A program made the position numbers and the translations under genes. From Caballeronia glathei (GTDB lineage: Bacteria; Pseudomonadota; Gammaproteobacteria; Burkholderiales; Burkholderiaceae), in NCBI RefSeq assembly GCF_000698595.1, contig NZ_JFHC01000063.1:1-48528 (forward strand): a stretch of DNA of 48,528 nucleotides, given 5' to 3'. Below are positions 26,051 to 37,176 of the stretch, one piece after another. The notes below the pieces were generated by a model that did not search any database, was not told the origin of the DNA, and saw nothing but the letters and a program-made list of their open reading frames with translations. The stretch's first letter is position 1. The number at the start of each line of letters is the position of its first letter.

Positions 26051-27115
26051 TTATTTCCAGATGTTCAGTGGCGACATGATCCAGAAGCCGACCACGATCA
26101 CCCACACCACCGACACCGGCAGGAACACCTTCCAGCCGAGACGCATGATCTGGTCGTAGCGGTAGCGCGGGAACGTCGCACGTGCCCAGATGAACACCGA
26201 CAGCAGCAAGAAAATCTTCAGCACGAACCAGAAAACGCCCGGGATGAAGGACAGGAAGCCGAACGGCGCATCCCAGCCGCCGAGGAACAGCGTCGTCGCG
26301 ATCGCCGAGATCACGATCATGTTGATGTACTCGGCGAGGAAGAAGAGCGCGAACGCCATGCCCGAATAGTCGATCATGTGGCCGGCCACGATTTCCGACT
26401 CGCCTTCCACGACGTCGAACGGATGGCGGTTCGTCTCGGCGATGCCGGAGACGAAGTACACGACGAACATCGGCAGGAGCGGCAGCCAGTTCCACGAGAG
26501 GAAATTGACGCCGTAGCCCGCGAAGATGCCGCGCTGTTGCGACGTCACGATATCAGACATGTTGAGCGTGCCCGCCACCATCAGCACGACGACGAGCGCA
26601 AAACCCATCGAGATTTCATACGAAACCATCTGCGCCGCTGCGCGCATGGCGCCGAGGAACGCGTACTTCGAGTTGGACGCCCAGCCGGCGAGAATCACGC
26701 CGTACACGCCGATCGACGAAATCGCCATCACATACAGCAGCCCGGCGTTGATGTTGCCGAGCACCGCTTCAGCCTGGAACGGAATGACCGCCCAGACCGC
26801 GAACGCGGGGACCACGGTCATGACCGGCGCGATAAGGTAGATCCACCTGCTGGCCTGAGTCGGCTGGATCACTTCCTTGAGCAGCAGCTTCAGCACGTCG
26901 GCGATAGGCTGCAGCAGGCCCATCGGGCCGACGCGATTCGGCCCGATACGCACGTGCATCCAGCCGATGAGCTTGCGTTCCCAGAGAATCAGGTACGCCA
27001 CGCACAGCAGGATCACGACCGCGACCACCAGGATCCGGATGAGCGCCCACACCGTCGGCCATGCAACGCCCAGAATCTGCGTGCCGCCTGCGTTGATCGT
27101 ATCGAACAAGCCCAT
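26051..27115 (-). CDS. nuoH: NADH-quinone oxidoreductase subunit H
   Basis: The product is 354 aa with eight or nine transmembrane helices, the membrane subunit that forms the quinone chamber and joins the two arms of complex I. The conserved cytoplasmic loops RIGPNRVGPMGLLQPIAD and PFDVVEGESEIVAG are intact, including the acidic residues of the proposed proton route. The ATG directly follows the nuoG stop (TAA-ATG, no gap), so the two genes are translationally coupled. Length is typical for Betaproteobacteria. Confidence 0.97.
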   Translation of the reverse strand: MGLFDTINAGGTQILGVAWPTVWALIRILVVAVVILLCVAYLILWERKLIGWMHVRIGPNRVGPMGLLQPIADVLKLLLKEVIQPTQASRWIYLIAPVMTVVPAFAVWAVIPFQAEAVLGNINAGLLYVMAISSIGVYGVILAGWASNSKYAFLGAMRAAAQMVSYEISMGFALVVVLMVAGTLNMSDIVTSQQRGIFAGYGVNFLSWNWLPLLPMFVVYFVSGIAETNRHPFDVVEGESEIVAGHMIDYSGMAFALFFLAEYINMIVISAIATTLFLGGWDAPFGFLSFIPGVFWFVLKIFLLLSVFIWARATFPRYRYDQIMRLGWKVFLPVSVVWVIVVGFWIMSPLNIWK

Positions 27116-29452
27116 TTACGCCTTCTCCACTACCAGTTCACCGAACAGGCCGCCGAGCGCGGCGCCAGCCGTCGTACCCGCCGACACGCGGACCACCGAT
27201 TCCGCCAGGTTCGCATCGCGAATCGCGGGCAAGACCACCGAGAGATTGCCTTGGCCGATGCGCACGGCGTCGCCGTTCTTCAGGCCGAGCTTGTCGAAAA
27301 GCGACGTCGGCAGCGCCGCGATGTTTGCGTCGCGAGCCGCGGCCGTCAGATGCAGCGACTCCGCGCGGCGCGACAACGCGTCGGCGTGATAGATCGGCAC
27401 ATCGGCGAGGCGTTCGAACTTGCCAGCCTCTTGCGCGGCAGCCGTCTTGCGCTTTGCCGCGACACCCGTCTTGTTCGACAGACGCGCGCTCAGGTCACCC
27501 GTGCCGAGCGCTGCGTTACGCACTTCTTCCGCCGTATCGAACTCGAAGCCACGCAACTGAAGCAGGCTGCCGAGCACACGCAGGACCTTCCAGCCCGGAC
27601 GCGTCTCGCCGAGCGGACGCACCACGCCGTTGAACAACTGTGCCGTGCCTTCGGCGTTGACGAACGTGCCCGACGTTTCCGTGAACGGCGCGATCGGCAG
27701 CAACACGTCGGCGTAGTCCATACCGTGCTTGAACGCCGACATTGCGACGACCATTTCCGCTTGCTTCAGCGCGGCGAGCGCCTGCGCCGGGTTGGCCGTA
27801 TCGAATTCCGGCTCCACGTTGAAGAGCACGTAGCCCTTGCGCGGCTGCTCGAACACTTCGCGAGCGTTGAGCCCGCCTTCGCCCGGCAATGCATCGACGA
27901 GATGCGCGCCGACCGTGTTGGCCGCTTCCGTGAGGAAGCCGAGCGTCGCGCCCGTGCTGTCGGCGATCCACTGGGCCGCCGCCTGAATCTGTGCGAAATC
28001 GGGGTGCTGAACCACGCTGTTGCCGAGCAGCACGACGCGCTTCTCGCCCGCCGACAGCGAAGCCGCCACGTCCTTCGCGGCCGCCGACACTTCGCGACCG
28101 GCAAACGCCTCCGGCAGCGCGACACCGCGCGCTTCGGCCACCGCCGCGGCGATACCCGCAAGCTGGTCGAGCCACGCCGACGGCGCCGCGACCACGCGAT
28201 GCGCGGCCGGGATCAGCGAATCGTCGTTGCTTGCGTGCAGGAACGTGAGCTTCGCGCCGTTCTTCGCGGCCTGGCGCAGACGCGCTGCGAACAGCGGATG
28301 ATCGCGGCGCAGGAACGAGCCGACGACGAACGCCGTGTCAACCGTCGTCAGGTCCGCGATCTTCACGCCGAGCCACGGCGCGCCGTCGCCCGCGGGTGCG
28401 GAGAAATCGCTCTGACGCAGACGGAAATCGACGTTCGGCGTACCGACGCCTTCAGCCAGTTGCTTGAGCAGATACAGTTCTTCGACCGTGCTGTGCGGCG
28501 TAGCGAGCGCAGCGATGGCGTTCGCGCCATGATCGGCCTTGATGCCAGACAGACCCTTCGCGACATATTCGAGCGCGGTCTGCCAGTCGGTCTCGATCCA
28601 CTTGCCGCCTTGCTTGAGCATCGGCGTGGTCAGGCGCTCGGCGCTGTTGAGCGCTTCGTACGAAAAGCGATCCTTGTCCGAGATCCAGCATTCGTTGATG
28701 GCTTCGTTTTCCATCGGCAGAACGCGCATCACGCGGTTGTTCTTCACCTGCACGACGAGGTTGGCGCCGACGGAATCATGCGGGCTCACGGACTTGCGGC
28801 GCGACAGTTCCCACGTACGAGCGCTGTAGCGGAACGGCTTGCTCGTCAACGCGCCGACCGGGCACAGGTCGATCATGTTGCCCGACAGTTCCGAGTCGAC
28901 CGTCTTGCCGACGAACGACGTGATTTCCGAATGCTCGCCGCGGCCCAGCATGCCGAGTTCCATCACGCCGGCGATTTCCTGGCCGAAGCGGACGCAGCGC
29001 GTGCAGTGAATGCAGCGCGTCATTTCTTCCATCGAGATGAGCGGGCCGACGTTCTTGTGGAACACCACGCGCTTCTCTTCGCTGTAGCGTGATTGCGACT
29101 TGCCGTAACCGACGGCCAGATCCTGCAGCTGGCATTCGCCGCCCTGATCGCAGATCGGGCAGTCGAGCGGATGGTTGATCAGCAGGAACTCCATCACGGA
29201 CTGCTGCGCCTTCACGGCCTTGTCGGACGTCGTGCGAACGATCATGCCCGCCGACACCGGCGTCGCGCAGGCGGGGACCGCCTTCGGCATCTTTTCGACT
29301 TCGACGAGGCACATCCGGCAGTTCGCCGCGATCGACAGCTTCTTGTGATAGCAGAAGTGAGGAATGTATGTATCGACCTTGTGCGCAGCCTGGATCACCA
29401 TGCTGCCTTCAGGCACCTCTACCGTCTTGCCGTCAATTTCTAGTTCAACCAT
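27116..29452 (-). CDS. nuoG: NADH-quinone oxidoreductase subunit G
   Basis: The product is 778 aa, the largest peripheral-arm subunit. Cluster ligands are visible in order: [2Fe-2S] N1b C34, C45, C48, C62; the His-ligated [4Fe-4S] N5 with H94, C98, C101, C107; and [4Fe-4S] N4 with C147, C150, C153, C197. The remainder, about 220-690, is a molybdopterin-oxidoreductase-like domain without cofactor function. The additional N7 cysteine set of E. coli NuoG is not evident. It passes electrons from NuoF/E to NuoI. It starts 25 bp after nuoF and abuts nuoH. Confidence 0.97.
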   Translation of the reverse strand: MVELEIDGKTVEVPEGSMVIQAAHKVDTYIPHFCYHKKLSIAANCRMCLVEVEKMPKAVPACATPVSAGMIVRTTSDKAVKAQQSVMEFLLINHPLDCPICDQGGECQLQDLAVGYGKSQSRYSEEKRVVFHKNVGPLISMEEMTRCIHCTRCVRFGQEIAGVMELGMLGRGEHSEITSFVGKTVDSELSGNMIDLCPVGALTSKPFRYSARTWELSRRKSVSPHDSVGANLVVQVKNNRVMRVLPMENEAINECWISDKDRFSYEALNSAERLTTPMLKQGGKWIETDWQTALEYVAKGLSGIKADHGANAIAALATPHSTVEELYLLKQLAEGVGTPNVDFRLRQSDFSAPAGDGAPWLGVKIADLTTVDTAFVVGSFLRRDHPLFAARLRQAAKNGAKLTFLHASNDDSLIPAAHRVVAAPSAWLDQLAGIAAAVAEARGVALPEAFAGREVSAAAKDVAASLSAGEKRVVLLGNSVVQHPDFAQIQAAAQWIADSTGATLGFLTEAANTVGAHLVDALPGEGGLNAREVFEQPRKGYVLFNVEPEFDTANPAQALAALKQAEMVVAMSAFKHGMDYADVLLPIAPFTETSGTFVNAEGTAQLFNGVVRPLGETRPGWKVLRVLGSLLQLRGFEFDTAEEVRNAALGTGDLSARLSNKTGVAAKRKTAAAQEAGKFERLADVPIYHADALSRRAESLHLTAAARDANIAALPTSLFDKLGLKNGDAVRIGQGNLSVVLPAIRDANLAESVVRVSAGTTAGAALGGLFGELVVEKA

Positions 29453-29477
29453 GATGGGGAATGGTCCTCAAACCTGA

Positions 29478-30796
<1,319 letters not shown>

Positions 30797-30800
<4 letters not shown>

Positions 30801-31282
30801 TTCGAAAGTTCCTCGATCAACTGGTCGATCTTCTCGCGGCTCATGAAGCTGCACATGCGGTGGTTGTTCACCAGCAGCACGGGCGCATCCCCACACGAAC
30901 CGAAGCACTCGCCTTCCTTCAAGGTGAACCTGCCATCGGGCGTGGTTTCGCCGAAATCGATGCCGAGCTTTTGCTTCAGATACTCGGCGGCGCTGTCCGA
31001 GCCGCCATCCGGACCCAGCTGGCACGGCAGGTTCGTGCAGAGCGTAATCTTGTGCCTGCCGACCGGCGATGTCTCGTACATCGTGTAGAAGGTCGCGACT
31101 TCCTGCACGGCGACCGCCGGCATGCCGAGATAGTCCGCGACGAACTGCATGAGCTCGGGCGAGAGCCACCCGTGCTCTTCCTGTGCGGTAGCCAGCGCCG
31201 ACATCACCGCGGACTGCTTCTGCTCCGCGGGATATTTCGCGATCGCTCGATCGATTTCTTTCAGGCCTTCAGCTGAGATCAT
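30797..31282 (-). CDS. nuoE: NADH-quinone oxidoreductase subunit E
   Basis: The product is 161 aa, thioredoxin-like fold with the [2Fe-2S] cluster N1a. Ligands C82, C87 (LCTNLPCQLG) and C126, C130 (GECFGSCGDAP) are intact. It forms the NADH-oxidising module with NuoF. The start at 31282 (MISAEGLKEID) agrees with the family; an ATG seven codons upstream is less likely. It overlaps nuoF by 4 bp and is separated from nuoD by a 153-bp spacer with a hairpin. Confidence 0.96.
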
Positions 31283-31321
31283 TTTCAGACACGACTCTTT
31301 CAATTCCTACCGAACGAAAAC

Positions 31322-31347
31322 CTGCCGCGCCCTTCTTGTTGCGGCAG
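31322..31347. other. Hairpin in the 153-bp nuoD-nuoE spacer
   Basis: Perfect 7-bp arms ctgccgc (31322-31328) and gcggcag (31341-31347) enclose a 12-nt loop. No T-tract follows on the minus strand, so it is more likely an mRNA stability or processing element than a terminator. Confidence 0.45.
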
Positions 31348-31435
31348 ACCTGGCGTCCTGCTGTTGCTTGTTCGCCTGAGAGGGCGGCGCGTTCTGCTAC
31401 GTGCGGCGCGCGCCTGGCAGGCGACCGAATTTGGA

Positions 31436-32689
<1,254 letters not shown>

Positions 32690-32698
32690 GGCATTCTC

Positions 32699-33301
32699 TT
32701 AGTGTTTCAGACCGCCATAGCGATCTTCGCGGATCACGCGCGGCGTGATTTCGCGCGGCTCGATCGTCACCGGCTGATAGACCACGCGCTTTTCTTCCGG
32801 GTCGTAACGCATTTCGACATAGCCCGAAACCGGGAAGTCCTTGCGGAACGGGTGGCCGATGAAACCATAGTCGGTGAGAATGCGGCGCAGGTCCGGGTGA
32901 CCCTCGAACACGATGCCGTACAGGTCGAACGCTTCACGCTCGTACCAGTTCGCCGACGACCATACGTCGACGACGGACGGCACGATCGGCACTTCGTCGT
33001 CCGGTGCGAACACGCGCACGCGCAGACGCCAGTTGTTCGAAATCGAGAGGAGATGCAGCACGGCGGCGAAACGGGGGCCGTCGTAGGCGCCTTCGCCGTA
33101 GGTCGAGTAATCGACGCCGCACAAATCGACGAGTTGTTCGAAGCCGAGCTTGCGATCGTCGCGCAATTGAAGCGCAACTTCCGCATAGTTGCTTGCCTTG
33201 ACCACGATCGTCAGTTGCCCGAGCGACTCCGTGATGCTCTGCAGGCGGTCGCCAAACGCCGCCTCGAGGTTCGCTTTAAGGGTCTCGAGTTTGCTTGCCA
33301 T
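32699..33301 (-). CDS. nuoC: NADH-quinone oxidoreductase subunit C
   Basis: The product is 200 aa, the 30-kDa-type subunit of the complex I peripheral arm without a cofactor. The family signature is seen as EREAFDLYGIVFEGHPDLR followed by DYGFIGHPFRKDFP. It scaffolds NuoD. It lies 19 bp after nuoB and 9 bp before nuoD. Length and start (MASKLETLKANLEAAFG) are normal for Burkholderiaceae. Confidence 0.97.
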   Translation of the reverse strand: MASKLETLKANLEAAFGDRLQSITESLGQLTIVVKASNYAEVALQLRDDRKLGFEQLVDLCGVDYSTYGEGAYDGPRFAAVLHLLSISNNWRLRVRVFAPDDEVPIVPSVVDVWSSANWYEREAFDLYGIVFEGHPDLRRILTDYGFIGHPFRKDFPVSGYVEMRYDPEEKRVVYQPVTIEPREITPRVIREDRYGGLKH

Positions 33302-33320
33302 AGTTGGGGAGGCTCAGGCC

Positions 33321-33800
33321 TTATTGACGGGCGATGGTGTTGGTGCGGCGAATCTTCGCTTGCAACTGAATCACGCCGTAGACCAGCGCTTCCGCCGTCG
33401 GGGGACAGCCGGGCACGTAGACATCGACCGGTACGATCCGGTCACAGCCGCGCACGACGGAATAGGAATAGTGATAGTAGCCGCCGCCATTCGCGCACGA
33501 GCCCATCGAGATCACCCAGCGCGGTTCGGCCATCTGATCGTAGACCTTACGCAGCGCAGGCGCCATCTTGTTGCACAGCGTGCCGGCGACGATCATCACG
33601 TCCGACTGGCGCGGACTCGGACGAAACACCACGCCGAAACGGTCGAGGTCGTAGCGGGCGGCGCCCGCATGCATCATCTCCACCGCGCAGCACGCGAGAC
33701 CGAACGTCATCGGCCACAGGGAGCCGGTGCGCGTCCAGTTGATCAGCTTGTCAGCCGTGGTGGTGACAAACCCTTCCTTCAAGACCCCTTCGATACTCAT
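33321..33800 (-). CDS. nuoB: NADH-quinone oxidoreductase subunit B
   Basis: The product is 159 aa. The terminal [4Fe-4S] cluster N2 ligands are present as the tandem C37-C38 ([11 protein letters not shown]), C102 (MGSCANGGG) and C132 ([13 protein letters not shown]). N2 hands electrons to quinone at the interface with NuoD. The start at 33800 ([15 protein letters not shown]) is the family start; 14 further open codons upstream are not family-like. It lies 61 bp after nuoA and 19 bp before nuoC. Confidence 0.97.
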
Positions 33801-33861
33801 TTGCTTTCCACTCCAGATGGGCCGCCAGCCAAAGCCGCCCATGAATCCGGTGATTTAACTG

Positions 33862-34221
33862 TCATTCCCAGTCGAGACCGCCCTTTCTCCAGATGTAGGC
33901 GAAACCGAGCAAAAATTCGAGCAGAAAAATCATCATGGCAATGAAACCGGGCCAACCGATATCGCGCAGGGCCACGCCCCACGGGAACAGGAAAGCGGTT
34001 TCAAGGTCGAAAATAATGAACAGAATGGCGACGAGATAGTAACGCACATCGAACTTCATACGTGCGTCTTCGAATGCTTCGAAGCCGCACTCGTACGGTG
34101 CGTTCTTCTCGGTGTCGGGCCTGCTGGGACCGAGGATCTTGCCGATGCTGACCAACGCTATACCTAAACCAGTGCCCACCAGAAGGAACAACAAGACGGG
34201 GTAATAGGGTGCGAGGTTCAA
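33862..34221 (-). CDS. nuoA: NADH-quinone oxidoreductase subunit A, TTG start
   Basis: The product is 119 aa with three transmembrane helices and the conserved cytoplasmic loop YECGFEAFEDARMKFDVRYY. It helps form the junction of the two complex I arms. No ATG is available: the frame has TTG codons at 34221 and 34233. The one at 34221 has GAGGA six nt upstream and gives the family-like N-terminus NLAPYYPVLLFLL, so I choose it. It is the first gene of the nuo operon. It lies 173 bp after the tRNA-Leu gene on the same strand. Confidence 0.94.
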   Translation of the reverse strand: MNLAPYYPVLLFLLVGTGLGIALVSIGKILGPSRPDTEKNAPYECGFEAFEDARMKFDVRYYLVAILFIIFDLETAFLFPWGVALRDIGWPGFIAMMIFLLEFLLGFAYIWRKGGLDWE

Positions 34222-34350
34222 GGCTATCCTCAAGTCGGTTGGGTCAGTTAATCGATACGGGCGCTTTCAGCCGGGACAGACCACCCAGCCGGGAATTCGC
34301 TTCGGATCGCTCACGAACACAATCAGATCGTAAGCGTACTCCAGAAGTGA

Positions 34351-34386
34351 CAATGCCAGCCGAAGCGATGCATGCGGCTGGCATTG
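34351..34386 (-). terminator. 12-bp perfect hairpin just downstream of tRNA-Leu
   Basis: Arms at 34351-34362 and 34375-34386 are perfectly complementary over 12 bp with a 12-nt loop, starting 8 nt past the tRNA CCA end. The minus strand continues gtcacttc, so the T-tract is poor. It may be a partial terminator between the tRNA and nuoA or a 3' processing structure. Confidence 0.55.
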
Positions 34387-34394
34387 GATAACTT

Positions 34395-34479
34395 TGGTGC
34401 CGACGGCGAGACTCGAACTCGCACAGCTTTCGCCACTACCCCCTCAAGATAGCGTGTCTACCAATTTCACCACGTCGGC
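34395..34479 (-). tRNA. tRNA-Leu (anticodon GAG)
   Basis: The 85-nt gene has a 7-bp acceptor stem (gccgacg with cgtcggc), discriminator A and encoded CCA. The D-arm region TGGTAGACACGCTA is present, the anticodon loop TTGAGGG reads GAG, the variable arm is long as in class II tRNAs, and the T-arm has GTTCGAGTC. All parts fold as in E. coli tRNA-Leu(GAG), with one G-U pair in the anticodon stem. It decodes CUC and CUU. It lies between secG and nuoA on the same strand, with its own strong promoter. Confidence 0.96.
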
Positions 34480-34537
34480 ACTGTCCTGCAATCCGGGAAA
34501 ACAACTTCTAATTGCCGCGAATCGCTTCAAGACTTGA

Positions 34538-34566
34538 ATTATAACTTGGCCCAACAGTTTGTTCAA
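34538..34566 (-). promoter_or_regulatory. Sigma70-type promoter for tRNA-Leu (and possibly nuo)
   Basis: On the minus strand, TTGAAC (34566-34561) and a consensus TATAAT (34543-34538) are separated by exactly 17 bp. The expected start near 34531 lies about 52 nt before the tRNA 5' end. Read-through past the weak hairpin at 34351-34386 would also serve nuoA. Confidence 0.8.
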
Positions 34567-34606
34567 CGCACAAAAAGCGATTTTTGCGAAAAATTTATTT
34601 CGGCAC

Positions 34607-34972
34607 TTATTTGGGCACGTCAGCGCCCGGCGCCGACGAAACGACCGGTGCCGAAGCCGGCGCGGAACCCGCGACGGCAGCCGATGCCGGCGCTGTTGCA
34701 GCACCGCCCAGCACGCCCGCCGATGCCTGCGGCTTGTAGCTGCCGAGGTACGTCAACGCAAGCGTCGAAATGAAGAACACGGCGGCGAGGACCGCGGTCG
34801 TGCGCGAGAGGAAGTTCGCGGAACCGGTCGCGCCGAACAGGCTGCCTGATGCGCCGCTACCGAATGCCGCGCCCATGTCGGCGCCCTTGCCATGCTGCAG
34901 CAGGACGAGGCCGATGACGCCCAACGCCGACAGCAACTGGACGACGATAATCAAAGTCTTCAAATACAGCAT
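34607..34972 (-). CDS. secG: Preprotein translocase subunit SecG
   Basis: The product is 121 aa. Two transmembrane helices (about 3-22 and 54-72) flank the conserved cytoplasmic loop GLVLLQHGKGADMGAAFGSG, a SecG hallmark. The Ala/Pro/Ser-rich tail (about 80-121) is the long extension usual in Burkholderiales. SecG assists SecYE in protein export. The ATG at 34972 has an AGGTGAG ribosome-binding site; a GTG two codons earlier is possible. It lies 83 bp after tpiA on the same strand and is likely cotranscribed with it. Confidence 0.95.
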   Translation of the reverse strand: MLYLKTLIIVVQLLSALGVIGLVLLQHGKGADMGAAFGSGASGSLFGATGSANFLSRTTAVLAAVFFISTLALTYLGSYKPQASAGVLGGAATAPASAAVAGSAPASAPVVSSAPGADVPK

Positions 34973-35055
34973 TTCCACTCACCTGGATCTTTAATGTTTG
35001 CGCAACACCGATGCGTCGCGATTTGTGCTTCCCGCGTCTGACCGGCCGCGCGGGT

Positions 35056-35829
35056 TCAGTTCGACGCGTTCTGCGCCGCCTGGCAGATCGCCAGAAAATC
35101 CTTCGACTTCAGCGACGCCCCGCCGATCAGCCCGCCGTCGATATCCGGCTGACCGAACAATTCCTGCGCGTTCTCCGGCTTGACGCTGCCGCCATACAGC
35201 AATTGCACGTTCGCGACCGCGGCGCCCTTATCCGCGAGCTTCGCGCGCACGAACGCATGAACCTGCTGGGCCTGCCCGGCGCTCGCGCTCTTGCCCGTGC
35301 CGATCGCCCAGACGGGCTCGTACGCGACGACGATCTTCGACGCCTCGTCTTCCGACAGAACCAGCAGCACCGCTTCGAGCTGCGTGCCGACGACCTGCTC
35401 CGTCGCGCCGGTATCGCGCTCTTCGAGCGTCTCACCGATGCACACGATGGGCGTCATGCCGGCGTCGAGCGCGCGACGCGTTTTCTGGGCGACCAGATCG
35501 GCGCTTTCGCGATGATACGCGCGACGCTCCGAATGCCCCACGATCGCGTACGTCGCGCCGAAATCGGCCGCCATATCCGCCGCGACCTCGCCGGTGTATG
35601 CGCCCTGCGCATAAGCCGACACGTCCTGCACGCCCCAGTCGACCACCGATCCGCCGAGCAACGCCTGGGCCTGCGCGAGATACGGATACGGCACGCAAAC
35701 ACCGACACGCACGCCGTTCTGCAAAGCCGATGCTCCCGCCGCCACTTCCGTCAGCAGCGTCGCGTTCTCCGCGAGCCGGCCGTGCATTTTCCAGTTCCCG
35801 ACTACCAGTTTCGCTCGTTGTTTCGACAT
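35056..35829 (-). CDS. tpiA: Triosephosphate isomerase
   Basis: The product is 257 aa with all catalytic residues: K14 in VVGNWKMHG, H99 in IVGHSERRAYH and E171 in VAYEPVWAIGTGK. The phosphate-binding LLYGGSVKPEN is present. It interconverts dihydroxyacetone phosphate and glyceraldehyde 3-phosphate in the cytosol. A good promoter lies about 105 bp upstream. secG follows on the same strand. The adjacent upstream gene is the quinone oxidoreductase, separated by 174 bp. Confidence 0.97.
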   Translation of the reverse strand: MSKQRAKLVVGNWKMHGRLAENATLLTEVAAGASALQNGVRVGVCVPYPYLAQAQALLGGSVVDWGVQDVSAYAQGAYTGEVAADMAADFGATYAIVGHSERRAYHRESADLVAQKTRRALDAGMTPIVCIGETLEERDTGATEQVVGTQLEAVLLVLSEDEASKIVVAYEPVWAIGTGKSASAGQAQQVHAFVRAKLADKGAAVANVQLLYGGSVKPENAQELFGQPDIDGGLIGGASLKSKDFLAICQAAQNASN

Positions 35830-35933
35830 TTGTCTCGCCGCTCGACAGCCTTGCTGCCGCGTTGTCCGCGCATTGTTTGGTTCTCACCGCGCGCTCGAGA
35901 TGAACGCGACGTGAATCGTCTGCAAAACACGCG

Positions 35934-35963
35934 ATTTTACTGTGCCGCGGCGAAACCGGTCAA
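35934..35963 (-). promoter_or_regulatory. Sigma70-type promoter for tpiA-secG
   Basis: On the minus strand, TTGACC (35963-35958) and TAAAAT (35939-35934) are separated by 18 bp. The predicted start near 35927 gives a leader of about 97 nt before the tpiA ATG. Confidence 0.7.
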
Positions 35964-36003
35964 ACCGCCGGAAATTTTCGCCGCGCAGCCAAGTGCCTGC
36001 GGA

Positions 36004-37029
36004 CTAGGCGCCCTGCTTCCAGTCCAGCACGATCTTGCCGATATGCGTGCTCGCTTCCATCAATGCATGCGCGGCCGCAGCGTCTTCGGCCGGAAACACC
36101 TGGTGGATCACCGGCTTGATGCGCCCTGCCTCGATCTCCGGCCAGACGCGCTCTTTTAGCTGCGCCGCGATTCTAGCCTTGAACGCTACGGGACGCGGCC
36201 GCAGCGTCGAACCCGTGATCACGAGGCGCCGCCGCAGCACGTCGTTCAGATTGATCTCCGCCTTCGCGCCGCCGAGAAGCGCGATCACGCAGACGCGCCC
36301 GCCGTCGGCGAGCGCCTTCAGTTCGCGCGGCAGATAGTCGCCGGCGACCATGTCGAGAATCACGTCGACGCCGCGGTCGTTCGTGAGCGACTTCACCACC
36401 TCGACGAAATCCTCAGTCTTGTAGTTGATCGCGCGCTCGGCGCCCAGGTTTTCGCACGCGCGGCACTTGTCGTCGGTGCCGGCCGTCACGAACACGCGAT
36501 GCCCGAGCGCCTTCGCAATCTGGATCGCCGTCACGCCGATGCCGCTCGAACCGCCCTGGATCAGCAACGTTTCTTCCGCGCCGTTTTCCCCGGCGCCCAG
36601 ATGCGCGCGTTCGAAGACATTGCTCCATACGGTAAAGAACGTCTCCGGCAACGAAGCCGCCTCGATGTCCGACAGGCCCTTCGGCACCGGCAGGCACTGC
36701 TCGAGCGGCGCGGCCGCGAACTCTGCGTAGCCGCCGCCCGCGAGCAGCGCGCAGACGCGATCGCCCTTCTTCAGACCGAACGGGTTGTGCTTCGGGTCGA
36801 ATGCGCCCTCGGCCGCATCGACGATCTCGCCCGCCACTTCGAGCCCAGGCAGATCCGACGCGCCCGGCGGCGGCGCGTAGCCGCCCTTTCTCTGGAACAC
36901 GTCCGGCCGGTTCACGCCGGAGGCCGCGACCTTGATCAGCACTTCGCCCGGCTTCAGCGTGGGCATCGGGCGCTCGCCCGGCTTCAACACTTCGGGCGCG
37001 CCAAATTCGGTGATTTCGATCGCTTTCAT
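36004..37029 (-). CDS. NAD(P)H:quinone oxidoreductase, zinc-free MDR (PIG3-like)
   Basis: The product is 341 aa. The N-terminal GroES-like domain (about 1-120) contains ASGVNRPDVFQRKGGY, typical of quinone-reductase-type MDR proteins that lack zinc ligands. The NADPH-binding Rossmann domain shows LIQGGSSGIGVTAIQIAKALG and the later VDVILDMVAGDYLPREL. It reduces quinones by NAD(P)H in the cytosol; substrate preference is unknown. The ATG at 37029 follows an AAGGGGAAG ribosome-binding site; 31 further open codons upstream are not family-like. An inverted repeat (gtggac 37081-37086, gtccac 37101-37106) lies between it and the pnp terminator and may be regulatory. Confidence 0.92.
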   Translation of the reverse strand: MKAIEITEFGAPEVLKPGERPMPTLKPGEVLIKVAASGVNRPDVFQRKGGYAPPPGASDLPGLEVAGEIVDAAEGAFDPKHNPFGLKKGDRVCALLAGGGYAEFAAAPLEQCLPVPKGLSDIEAASLPETFFTVWSNVFERAHLGAGENGAEETLLIQGGSSGIGVTAIQIAKALGHRVFVTAGTDDKCRACENLGAERAINYKTEDFVEVVKSLTNDRGVDVILDMVAGDYLPRELKALADGGRVCVIALLGGAKAEINLNDVLRRRLVITGSTLRPRPVAFKARIAAQLKERVWPEIEAGRIKPVIHQVFPAEDAAAAHALMEASTHIGKIVLDWKQGA

Positions 37030-37124
37030 CTGCTTCCCCTTGAGTCGAACTCGTCGATGATTCCGTAACCGGATGGAACTGTGGACGCAAGCAAAGCTTA
37101 GTCCACACTGCCATCGAGCCACGC

Positions 37125-37161
37125 AAAAAAGCGGCCGGTGCGCGAAAACGCAACCGGCCGC
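37125..37161 (-). terminator. Intrinsic terminator of pnp
   Basis: A 9-bp GC-rich stem (37131-37139 with 37153-37161) is followed on the minus strand by six T residues (37130-37125), about 15 bp after the pnp stop codon. Confidence 0.92.
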
Positions 37162-37176
37162 CCTGACATTACCGCA

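Noticed and set aside
25523..29092. A very long open frame on the plus strand across nuoG, nuoH and nuoI
   Set aside because: It runs antisense to genes with complete cofactor motifs, has Arg/His-rich composition typical of the reverse frame of high-GC genes, and shows no domain.
34567..34592. A/T-rich inverted repeat after secG as its terminator
   Set aside because: The caaaaa/tttttg stem is short and AT-only, so stability is too low to call a terminator.
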